Below are positions 57,358 to 64,000 of a DNA stretch of 64,000 nucleotides, piece after piece. Source of the DNA: Planotetraspora silvatica (GTDB lineage Bacteria > Actinomycetota > Actinomycetes > Streptosporangiales > Streptosporangiaceae). Position numbers and translations under genes: made by a program. Within the stretch, counting starts at the first letter, position 1. The number at the start of each line of letters is the position of its first letter. The DNA is taken from the NCBI RefSeq assembly GCF_016863315.1, contig NZ_BOOQ01000012.1:19253-83252 (forward strand), written 5' to 3'. The notes under the pieces are model-generated. The model saw only the letters and a list, made by a program, of their open reading frames with translations. It made no database searches and was not told where the DNA came from.

Positions 57358-57624
57358 CAGCCGATCGGGTTGACGGGCACCTTCAGCGACACTTCAGGAC
57401 ATCTCAATACACACGACCGGCGGTCCCCTCGCGGGATCGCCGGTTTGTCATGTCCACATGATGCACACCGACATTCGCCGGCGACGGTCGATTGATCGCC
57501 CGCCCCTGCCCGTCGCTAGGGTTGAGTGGGCCGACGGGGGCCGGTCAGCCGTCCCGCGACAGCCGAACCTTGTTCTGTTAGCGTCGGCCCCGACAGCTCT
57601 TCAGCCGCGAAGGAGCCCCACCTC
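57358..57624. other. Intergenic leader before the dehydratase operon
   Basis: About 270 bases. CCGGCGGTCCC and GGGATCGCCGG (57417-57443) form a hairpin that may end rpmG transcription. The promoter of the dehydratase genes probably lies in the AT-richer part near 57580. No gene is seen. Confidence 0.5.
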
Positions 57625-58074
57625 ATGGCTTTGAACCGCGATTTCGTCGGGCGGACATTCGAGGCGTCCGCTCCCTACGAGGTCAGTCGCATGAAGATCA
57701 GGGAGTTCGCCACCGCGATCGGTGACGACAACCCGATCTACCGGGACAAGGAGGCCGCCGTCGCGGCCGGCCACCCCGACGTGATCGCTCCGCCGACCTT
57801 CCCGATCGTGTTCAGCCTCTCGGGCGCGGGCAACGGGATCTCCGACCCCGGTCTCGGGCTCAACTACGCGATGGTCGTCCACGGCGAGCAGCGGTTCGAG
57901 TACCGCCGCCCGATCTACGCCGGCGACGAGCTGGTCTGCACGTCGACGATCACCGAGATCCGCAGCGTCGGCCGCAACGAGTTCCTGACCATCCGCAGCG
58001 ATGTCACCAGCACCACCGGCGAGCTCGTGTGCCAGGCCTACAACACCATCGTGGAGCGGGGAGGGGCGGCGTAA
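57625..58074 (+). CDS. MaoC-fold dehydratase subunit, N-terminal-type (HadA-like)
   Basis: A 149-residue hotdog-fold protein: 'MALNRDFVGRTFEASAPYEVSRMKIREFATAIGDDNPIYRD' is the FAS1/MaoC N-terminal-type pattern. Partner subunit follows 2 bases downstream. In mycobacteria the related HadA-HadB pair is the (3R)-hydroxyacyl-ACP dehydratase of fatty acid elongation; here the same job is inferred. This subunit is usually the non-catalytic, substrate-binding half. The start ATG 57625 follows AAGGAG. Confidence 0.9.
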   Translation: MALNRDFVGRTFEASAPYEVSRMKIREFATAIGDDNPIYRDKEAAVAAGHPDVIAPPTFPIVFSLSGAGNGISDPGLGLNYAMVVHGEQRFEYRRPIYAGDELVCTSTITEIRSVGRNEFLTIRSDVTSTTGELVCQAYNTIVERGGAA

Positions 58075-58076
58075 CC

Positions 58077-58505
58077 ATGGCTGCGACGATCAAGTACGAC
58101 GAGGTACAGGTGGGCCAGGAGATCCCGGCCGTCGAGTACCAGGTGCGCCGGGTCAACCTCGTCATGTACGCGGGCGCCTCGGGCGACTTCAACCCCATCC
58201 ACTGGAACGAGCGGCACGCGAAGTCGGTCGGCCTGCCCGACGTCATCGCGCACGGCATGTTCACCATGGCCGAGGGCGGCCGCTTCGTCACGGACTGGGC
58301 GGGCGATCCCGGTGCGGTCGTCGACTACGGCGTGCGCTTCTCGTCGATGGTGGTCGTGCCCGACGACGACCAGGGCGCCACCATCACGATCAGCGGGGTC
58401 ATCGAGGACAAGCTCGAGGACAAGCGTGTCGTGGTCGCGCTCAACGCGCGGTCCGGCGACGCCCGGGTCCTGTCCAAGGCGCGGGCCGTCGTCCAGCTGT
58501 CCTGA
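58077..58505 (+). CDS. MaoC-fold dehydratase catalytic subunit (HadB-like)
   Basis: A 142-residue hotdog protein with the catalytic hydratase motif 'YAGASGDFNPIHWNERHAKSVGLPDVIAHGMF' (Asp and His). It forms, by family precedent, a heterodimer with the product of the preceding gene, which ends two bases before this start. The pair dehydrates 3-hydroxyacyl-ACP or -CoA. The substrate length is unknown. Confidence 0.92.
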   Translation: MAATIKYDEVQVGQEIPAVEYQVRRVNLVMYAGASGDFNPIHWNERHAKSVGLPDVIAHGMFTMAEGGRFVTDWAGDPGAVVDYGVRFSSMVVVPDDDQGATITISGVIEDKLEDKRVVVALNARSGDARVLSKARAVVQLS

Positions 58506-58643
58506 GTCGATCATGGGGCCGCCGCGACGTCTCCGGGACGAACGCCGCCCCGCGAGATCGTAAGCTGGCAGGGCCGTGGGATCGCCTCGGCGCTCCGCCC
58601 GGTCACGACGGCCGGGCGGTTTCCGATGTCCCTGAGGAATCCC

Positions 58644-59693
58644 ATGGCTGACCGGCTGGCAGAGGTACGGCTCGGGCCGTACACCACCTTGCGGGTGGGC
58701 GGACCCGCACGCGCCTTCACCGAGGCCCGTACGCAGGACGAGCTGGTCGAGATCGTCTCTGCGGCCGACAGGGAGGGCGAGCCGGTCCTGGTCCTCGGCG
58801 GCGGCAGCAACCTGGTCGTGTCCGACGAGGGCTTCGACGGCCTGGTGGTCCACGTGTCCAGCAAGGGAGTCGACCCCGCGGACACCGGTGATCGGATGGT
58901 GGTCACCGTCCAGGCGGGGGAGGACTGGGACGCCCTGGTCGCCCGATGCGTGGCGGAAGGCTGGTCCGGGCTCGAATGCCTGTCCGGCGTGCCCGGACTG
59001 GTGGGTTCGACGCCGATCCAGAACGTGGGGGCCTACGGGCAGGACGTCTCGCAGACGATCGTCGGCGTGCGCGTCTACGACCGGATGACCGGCGAGATCA
59101 ACGACCTCACCTCGGCGGAGTGCGGATTCGCCTACCGGCACAGCGCGTTCAAGGACGATCCGGGCCGTCACGTCGTGCTCGCCGTGACGTACGCGCTGGA
59201 GCGGTCGGAGTTGTCCGGCCCCATCGCGTACAAGGAACTCGCCGACCGGCTGGGCGTGGAGATCGGCGCCCGGATGCCGCTCGCCGAGGTGCGGGAGGTC
59301 GTGCTCGGGCTGCGCCGTGGCAAGGGCATGGTCCTCGACCCGGCCGACCCCGACACTCGCAGCGCCGGGTCGTTCTTCACCAACCCGATCCTGACCGCGG
59401 AGCAGGCGGCAGACCTGGAGTTGCGCGCCCCGGGACATCCCCGATGGGACGTGCCCGGCGGATCCGTCAAGATCCCCGCAGCCTGGCTGATCGAACACGC
59501 CGGCTTCCCCAAGGGCTACGAGCGGGGGGTCGTGCGGATCTCGACCAAGCACACGCTGGCCCTGACCAACCCGTCGGGAGAGGCGAGCGCCCAGGACCTG
59601 CTCGCCCTGGCGCGTGAGGTCCGTGACGGAGTCGTCGAGAAGTTCGGTGTGACGCTGGTGAACGAGCCCGTGCTGGTCGGGATCACCCTCTGA
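58644..59693 (+). CDS. murB: UDP-N-acetylenolpyruvoylglucosamine reductase
   Basis: A 349-residue FAD enzyme of peptidoglycan precursor synthesis that makes UDP-MurNAc with NADPH. The FAD-binding N-terminal half has 'YTTLRVGGPARAFTEART' and 'LVLGGGSNLVVSDEGFDGLVV', then 'LSGVPGLVGSTPIQNVGAYGQD'. 'YRHSAFK' and 'GSFFTNPIL' (the latter with the catalytic Ser) follow. I chose ATG 58644 because GAGGAA sits a few bases before it; ATG 58626 is an alternative. It lies 138 bases after the dehydratase pair. Confidence 0.96.
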   Translation: MADRLAEVRLGPYTTLRVGGPARAFTEARTQDELVEIVSAADREGEPVLVLGGGSNLVVSDEGFDGLVVHVSSKGVDPADTGDRMVVTVQAGEDWDALVARCVAEGWSGLECLSGVPGLVGSTPIQNVGAYGQDVSQTIVGVRVYDRMTGEINDLTSAECGFAYRHSAFKDDPGRHVVLAVTYALERSELSGPIAYKELADRLGVEIGARMPLAEVREVVLGLRRGKGMVLDPADPDTRSAGSFFTNPILTAEQAADLELRAPGHPRWDVPGGSVKIPAAWLIEHAGFPKGYERGVVRISTKHTLALTNPSGEASAQDLLALAREVRDGVVEKFGVTLVNEPVLVGITL

Positions 59694-59744
59694 CCGGTAC
59701 CGGAAGCCGGGCATTTGCCTCCTGCCGGTAGACTCTGCCAGAAC

Positions 59745-59915
59745 CATCCGAAGGGGAGTAGTCCACAATCCACTGATCGACATACTGGCCCGAGCCTTTC
59801 CGGCTCGAACGGCCCGGTCGTGGAGCCCATGCGGCGGACGAGACTTTCGGCCCGACAGCCATGCTGCCGGGCCGAAGCCATGCCCGGACTCCCCCGGGTG
59901 AGGATCGCCGGCCCG
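59745..59915 (+). promoter_or_regulatory. yybP-ykoY-type manganese riboswitch
   Basis: The leader of the TMEM165-type transporter gene carries AAGGGGAGTAG (59751-59761), GATCGACATACTGGCCC (59790-59806) and CCGGGTGAGGATCG (59894-59907), the conserved blocks of this riboswitch, which senses Mn2+. Hairpins are GAGCC/GGCTC and a long TTCGGCCCG/CGGGCCGAA (59846-59876). Identification rests on motif and gene context; a covariance search would settle it. Confidence 0.78.
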
Positions 59916-59941
59916 GTCGCGCGTGTGAAGAAAGGCGACCT

Positions 59942-60511
59942 GTGCAGGCGTTCTGGATCTCTCTGTTCGTGATCTTCGTGGCAGAGCTCGGCGACAAGAG
60001 CCAGCTCATGGCCATGACCTTCGCGACCCGATTCAAGCTCTTGCCCGTCCTCACGGGCATCACGATCGCCACGGCGCTGGTCCACCTCGTGAGTGTGGGC
60101 CTCGGCGGCCTGATCGGCGACAACCTCCCCACCACCGCGATCTCCATCGCCGCGGGAATCGCGTTCCTGGGCTTCGCGGCGTGGACGCTGCGCGGAGACG
60201 AGCTGACCGAAGAGGAGCGCGGCAAAGCCGCCAGGGCACGGCGCACGGCGGTCTTCGCCGTCGGGATCGCGTTCTTCCTCAGCGAACTCGGCGACAAGAC
60301 CATGCTGGCGACCATCACGCTGGCGACGCAGCACGGCTGGTTCGGCACCTGGATCGGCTCGACCGTCGGCATGGTGGCGGCGGACGCCCTCGCGATCCTC
60401 GTGGGGCGCCTGCTCGGCAAGCATCTGCCGGAGAAGTGGATCCGGTACGGCGCGGCCGCCGCGTTCGCCGTCTTCGGCGTGATCCTGCTGGTCGAGCCGT
60501 TGTTCGCCTGA
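59942..60511 (+). CDS. TMEM165/GDT1 (UPF0016) family manganese transporter
   Basis: A 189-residue membrane protein with two copies of the family motif E-L-G-D-K-(S/T): 'FVAELGDKSQLMAMTFATRF' near residue 18 and 'FLSELGDKTMLATITLATQ' near residue 120. The two halves have about three transmembrane helices each, in opposite orientation. Relatives export Mn2+ or exchange Ca2+/H+. A manganese riboswitch directly upstream fits an Mn exporter. Start GTG 59942 after GAAAGGCGAC; longer frames run into the riboswitch. Confidence 0.92.
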   Translation: MQAFWISLFVIFVAELGDKSQLMAMTFATRFKLLPVLTGITIATALVHLVSVGLGGLIGDNLPTTAISIAAGIAFLGFAAWTLRGDELTEEERGKAARARRTAVFAVGIAFFLSELGDKTMLATITLATQHGWFGTWIGSTVGMVAADALAILVGRLLGKHLPEKWIRYGAAAAFAVFGVILLVEPLFA

Positions 60512-60518
60512 GCGGGGG

Positions 60519-63401
60519 TCAGCCCAGCAGGGAGAGGCGGTGCGCGGCCGCCGCCGCCTCGCCCCGGCTCGAGACGCCGAGCTTCGGCAGGATGTTCGAC
60601 ACGTGCACGCTGGCGGTCTTGGCCGAGATGAACAACTCGGCCGCGATCTCGCGGTTGCTCCGTCCCGCCGCCACGAGCCGCAGGACCTCCACCTCACGTG
60701 GTGTCAGCAGGATCTGCTCATCGCGGGCGGCCTGCCGTACGGACTCGGTGAGCGGGTTCCCGACGCGGCGGGCCAGGGCCTCGATCTGCGTCACCAGCGG
60801 AGCCGCCCGCAACGAGACGGCGAGAGGGTGAGCCTCGCGGAGCCGTTCGCACGCGCCGTCGCGGTCGCCTGAGGCGGCGGCGTCGCCTGCGGCGTGGAGG
60901 AGCGCCTTGCTCCGGGCGTAGGGACGCCCGAGCCGCTTCCACGCCGCCGCCGCGGCATCGAAGTCGCCCTCGTAGATCAGACGGAAGGCGTCGACGACGG
61001 GGCCGTCGCTCTTCATGCCACCCGCCAGCACGTCGCCCCCGGCGCGTACGGCGGCGGTTCGGGCGGGGTCGATGGGCGCGACCGCGTCACAGACGAGCCG
61101 GATGGAGGCGAGGAGTCGCCAGCCCAGCATGGCCTTCTGTGACAGGGGCGGGTTCGTCAGCGCCACCTCGGCCACTTCGAGGGCTCGCAGCGGTTCGCCC
61201 TGGAGGAGGTGCCAGGCCAGGCGCAGGCGGGTGTTGTAGATCCACTCCTGGGTCCACTGGTCGGGAAGCGGAGCCAGTGCGCCCACCTCGGCCAGGAGGT
61301 TCTGGGCGAGGTCCTGTTCGCCTCTCGCGATCGCGATGTCCGCCCTGACGCGCAGCAGATGCCACCGGTTCCGGAGCGACGGGCCCATCTTCACGGCGCC
61401 GTCGACGAGCTCGATCACCTCGTCCCACCGGCCGAGGGACTCCAGCGCCTCCGCCCGGTTGTTGGCGATGAAGACCCCCTGATGGCGGTACCTGCCGTAC
61501 TGCCGGGACAGCTTCTCCCCCTCGATGGCGAGCGCGACGGCGTCCTCCGAGCGGCCCAGGTTGTCCAGCGCGTCCACGTTGTTGCCGAGCGCACGGAGTA
61601 TCACGCGGGCCGACTTCAGCCGCGTGCCGATGGCCAGCGCGCGCTCATTCGTCGCGAACGTCGTCTCGAGATCTCCCGAGATCGAGTGGCCGAGAGCCAG
61701 GTTCATCAGCAGGTCGGCCTCCTGCACCTCGTGCCCTCGTTCACGTGCGACGCGCAGCGCCTCTTCGGTGACCGCGGTCCCCTCGGCCACCTGGTTCGAC
61801 AACATCAGCTCCGAACCCAGCCGGGCGAGCACCAGGGTCCGCATGTCACCGGGAAGCGGGACGAGACTCTCCGCATGCCGGAGATCGTCGAGGGCGCCCG
61901 GCTTGCCCCGCTGATGCTTGATGTTGGCCATCCGCACCAGGAGTTCGGCCACACGCTCGGGCGAGTCCCGCTCGTCGAGCTCGGCCAGGGCGCCCCTGAC
62001 GAACTTCATGCTGCGTTCCATGTCCCCTGACACGTGCGCCGCCTCGGAGGCGCGTTCCAGCACGGTGACGTGGTCCACGCCGATCCGGTCGGCGGCGTCG
62101 TGGACCTTGTTCCACAGGGTCAGCACGCGTTCGAGGAGCTGGATCTGCTCGGTGTAGGCGAACGACTTGGCCGCCTTCTGGGCCGCCTCCCACGCGGAGA
62201 TCAGGGCCCACAGATCGTCGCGGGCGGAGTACCAGTGATGGGCGATCTCGATGGCCGCCCGGCCGTGGGGGACGAGCCTGCGGTCCCGGTCGATCTCCTC
62301 GGCGTAGCGCGCGTGCATCCGCGCGTGCTCTCCCGGGAGCAGTTCGTCGTGGACGGCCTCGCGGATCAGGGCGTGCCGGAACACGTAGGCGCCGCCGTCC
62401 GCCACCTGGAGCACGTTGGCCGCGATGGCGGGCCGCAACGCGTTCTCGAGGTCGACGTCGGAAAGGCCGCTGACGAGCGCGAGCAGCGGGTGCCCCACCC
62501 GGATGCCGCCGGCGGCGGCCGTCCGCAGGACTCGTTGCGTCTCCTCGGGAAGCCGCTCGACGGACCCGATGATCAGGTCGTGCAGCGAGTCGGGGAACGA
62601 GCAGTCGTCGGCGTGCTCGAGAAGCGCCTCGACGAAGAGAGGGATGCCCTCGCTGCGCTCGAAGACGTTGTCGACCCTGGCGAACTCGGGGGCGACGCCG
62701 AGGATGCCGGCCATCTGCGCGGCGACCTCGTCCTGTGTGAAGCGGGGCAGATCGAGACGGATGACGCCGTCCACCCGGACCAGCTCCGCCAGGACGGGCC
62801 GGAGCGGGTGGGTCCGGTGCAGCTCGTCGGACCGGTAGGTCATCACCATGAGGACGGGAGAGGTCCTGAGATTGCGGCTCAGGAACGCGATGAGGTCACG
62901 GCTCGACCGGTCCGCCCAGTGGATGTCCTCGATGAGGAGGATCAGCGGCCGCCGTTCCGCCAGCCGTTCCAGCAGGGTGAGGATCAGCTCGAACAGCCGC
63001 GCCCTGGCGGACTCGCTCTCCTCGTCACTGCTGGGCTCGCCGAACTCTGGCAGCAGCCTGGCCAGCTCGCGGGCCGCCCCCTCGGGCAGGAGAGCGGCCA
63101 CCTCGCCCGCACTCGTCTCTCTGACGAGCTGGCGCAGGACCGCGGTGAAAGGGGCGTAGGCGAGGCCCTCCGTGGACAGCTCCACGCAGCCCCCGATGAG
63201 CACGTGGGCGCCGTCCTGGGCGGCCTGTTCGGCGAACCGGACGGTCAGACGTGTCTTCCCCACGCCTGCCTCGCCGCCGACGAGGACGGCTGACGTCGCC
63301 TGCTTGCGGGCCTGCTCGAACGCCTCGTCCAGGATTCCCAGTTCCTCGCCCCGCCCGACGAAGACAGGGCTCACCGCACGGCGCGTCATGTCATTCAGCA
63401 T
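60519..63401 (-). CDS. Large ATP-binding LuxR family regulator (LAL)
   Basis: A 960-residue STAND activator: Walker A GGEAGVGKTRLTVRF (about residues 43-57), Walker B 'LILLIEDIHWADRSSRD' (about 147-163), a long TPR-like helical middle, and the LuxR helix-turn-helix 'LTPREVEVLRLVAAGRSNREIAAELFISAKTASVHVSNILPKLGVSSRGEA' at the end. I use ATG 63401; ATG 63389 (MTRRAVSPVFVGRGEEL) is equally possible. A perfect palindrome lies 22 bases upstream. It is convergent with the TMEM165-type gene. Confidence 0.93.
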   Translation of the reverse strand: MLNDMTRRAVSPVFVGRGEELGILDEAFEQARKQATSAVLVGGEAGVGKTRLTVRFAEQAAQDGAHVLIGGCVELSTEGLAYAPFTAVLRQLVRETSAGEVAALLPEGAARELARLLPEFGEPSSDEESESARARLFELILTLLERLAERRPLILLIEDIHWADRSSRDLIAFLSRNLRTSPVLMVMTYRSDELHRTHPLRPVLAELVRVDGVIRLDLPRFTQDEVAAQMAGILGVAPEFARVDNVFERSEGIPLFVEALLEHADDCSFPDSLHDLIIGSVERLPEETQRVLRTAAAGGIRVGHPLLALVSGLSDVDLENALRPAIAANVLQVADGGAYVFRHALIREAVHDELLPGEHARMHARYAEEIDRDRRLVPHGRAAIEIAHHWYSARDDLWALISAWEAAQKAAKSFAYTEQIQLLERVLTLWNKVHDAADRIGVDHVTVLERASEAAHVSGDMERSMKFVRGALAELDERDSPERVAELLVRMANIKHQRGKPGALDDLRHAESLVPLPGDMRTLVLARLGSELMLSNQVAEGTAVTEEALRVARERGHEVQEADLLMNLALGHSISGDLETTFATNERALAIGTRLKSARVILRALGNNVDALDNLGRSEDAVALAIEGEKLSRQYGRYRHQGVFIANNRAEALESLGRWDEVIELVDGAVKMGPSLRNRWHLLRVRADIAIARGEQDLAQNLLAEVGALAPLPDQWTQEWIYNTRLRLAWHLLQGEPLRALEVAEVALTNPPLSQKAMLGWRLLASIRLVCDAVAPIDPARTAAVRAGGDVLAGGMKSDGPVVDAFRLIYEGDFDAAAAAWKRLGRPYARSKALLHAAGDAAASGDRDGACERLREAHPLAVSLRAAPLVTQIEALARRVGNPLTESVRQAARDEQILLTPREVEVLRLVAAGRSNREIAAELFISAKTASVHVSNILPKLGVSSRGEAAAAAHRLSLLG

Positions 63402-63422
63402 TTCATGCCCTCTGTGATGCTT

Positions 63423-63440
63423 CCCCTGATTTATCAGGGG
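63423..63440. promoter_or_regulatory. Perfect 18-bp palindrome upstream of the LAL regulator
   Basis: CCCCTGATTTATCAGGGG, 8-bp arms around TT, lies 22 bases before the regulator start and within its probable promoter. It is a good candidate for an autoregulatory site. Confidence 0.6.
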
Positions 63441-63540
63441 GCGAAGCACTTACTCGTTGATGCCCCCGTACGCGACCTCTGTTCATGGTGGCCGCGGAGC
63501 CGGCCTCATGGCGGCCGCGGAGCCTCACGGTGGCCTCAAA

Positions 63541-63570
63541 GCCCGGCCGGGAGGGAGGCTCCGGCCGGGC
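63541..63570 (-). terminator. Terminator of the small basic protein gene
   Basis: GCCCGGCCGG and CCGGCCGGGC are perfect arms around a 10-base loop, 14 bases after the stop at 63584. Confidence 0.7.
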
Positions 63571-63583
63571 TTCCGAACGCGTC

Positions 63584-63748
63584 TCATGAGGTGGTGGTCT
63601 TGCCGAACACGCCGCGACGGCGGTGGCCGTCACGCTGGCGCGCCTTCTGGGCCGCCTTCGCCTGGCGGGCGCGGCGGTGATCGGCTGCCTCCACCTGGAG
63701 GTCGGCCACCCGGTTGATGATGAGCTGGTACTGAAGCTCGGGACCCAT
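63584..63748 (-). CDS. Small basic protein, unknown function
   Basis: A 54-residue protein read from ATG 63748: MGPELQYQLIINRVADLQ..., then a strongly basic Ala/Arg/Gln/Lys-rich helix (DHRRARQAKAAQKARQRDGHRRRG) and a short tail GVFGKTTTS. AAGGAG precedes the start by 8 bases, and a strong terminator follows, so it is very likely a real gene. A nucleic-acid-binding or membrane-surface role is possible but not shown. Confidence 0.75.
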   Translation of the reverse strand: MGPELQYQLIINRVADLQVEAADHRRARQAKAAQKARQRDGHRRRGVFGKTTTS

Positions 63749-63844
63749 TTCGGTGTCTCCTTGTGTGGTCTCTTCTCTTACAACTCAAGGTTCGGTCTAA
63801 GGCCCCCACCCCCACATCGGGCGGATGCCCTATCTCCGGCACGA

Positions 63845-63890
63845 CCTGAGGCGTAGGACGCCTAAGGCATGCGTACGGGCGCCTTAGGCG
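63845..63890. promoter_or_regulatory. Three CCTNAGGC motifs upstream of the small basic protein gene
   Basis: CCTGAGGCG (63845-63853), CCTAAGGC (63861-63868) and CCTTAGGCG (63882-63890) lie close together. The last two form a perfect inverted repeat, CGCCTAAGGC with GCCTTAGGCG. The rest of 63749-64000 has no gene; an A7 run at 63923 is the only other landmark. Confidence 0.5.
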
Positions 63891-64000
63891 GGCAGCGGAG
63901 ATCACTTCCGGCCAGATTTGCCAAAAAAACCAGGGGAGGCTCGGCTGTGGTCAGTTTGGAATCATTCGGACTGGTCGGCGATGCTGGTGCAGTGTCAACT

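Noticed and set aside
1..64000. CRISPR arrays and insertion sequences
   Set aside because: No regularly spaced direct repeats with spacers and no transposase-like protein were found; the tandem repeats at nuoM, pnuC and rpmG lack spacer structure.

Overview
This is a high-GC, gene-dense actinobacterial chromosome segment. GTG and TTG starts are frequent, start/stop overlaps of the ATGA/GTGA kind are common, and large LuxR-type ATPase regulators are abundant. A 14-subunit complex I tail (nuoM-nuoN) and the block tRNA-Thr, tRNA-Met, rpmG, two MaoC-fold dehydratase subunits, murB are typical of Streptomyces/Streptosporangium-type organisms. I favour Streptosporangiales by general resemblance, but the sequence alone does not fix the genus.

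Layout. 1-3.7 kb: the end of nuoM, nuoN and htpX. 3.7-13.1 kb: a flavin/PPOX-fold protein, a divergent MarR regulator and FUSC transporter, a polar amino-acid ABC transporter (binding protein, permease, ATPase), an MmyB-type XRE regulator, a sigma factor with its CU044_5270-type membrane partner, YajQ and a GNAT. 13.2 kb: tRNA-Tyr. From the tRNA 3' end to 25.16 kb lies an accessory block bounded by two imperfect copies of about 115 bp (the 3' end of tRNA-Tyr plus terminator and flank). It holds a LysR/SDR pair, an ArsR/VOC pair, a TPR protein, a secreted beta-propeller, an arsenic cluster (arsM-arsN fusion, arsR, aquaporin-arsC fusion, arsR, a small Cys protein, arsI), a frameshifted collagen-like gene and a small membrane protein. 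No integrase is visible.

25.3-38.1 kb: a cupin and three alpha/beta hydrolases interleaved with three large STAND-type regulators (MalT/LuxR, XRE-NB-ARC-TPR, LuxR), then a tandem pair of unknown paralogues, one interrupted by an in-frame TAG. A 27-codon scar of an SDR gene sits between two hydrolases. 38.4-53.4 kb: a secreted multidomain nuclease, a cupin and a divergent GlxA-type regulator, a WYL regulator and divergent DinB protein, a TOPRIM protein, VanZ, a lectin-like fragment that shares its C-terminal tail with the 18 kb beta-propeller, a class-V PLP enzyme with RidA, IclR, FabV, a CadD-type transporter, and a secreted trypsin with FG-GAP repeats.

53.9-64 kb: the pnuC-nadR NAD-salvage operon, two small proteins, tRNA-Thr, tRNA-Met, rpmG (its 3' end duplicated in tandem), two MaoC-fold dehydratase subunits, murB, a yybP-ykoY-type manganese riboswitch before a TMEM165/GDT1 transporter, another LuxR-type ATPase regulator, and a 54-residue basic protein.

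How the genes work together: nuoMN are proton-pumping subunits of complex I. The ars genes form a coherent module of arsenate reduction, arsenite exit through a channel, methylation, acetylation and C-As bond cleavage. pnuC and nadR couple uptake of the NAD precursor nicotinamide riboside to its phosphorylation and adenylation. The MaoC pair probably forms one heterodimeric dehydratase. Several regulators sit beside likely targets with good palindromic operators: LysR/SDR, ArsR/VOC, both arsR genes, WYL/DinB and the pnuC operon.
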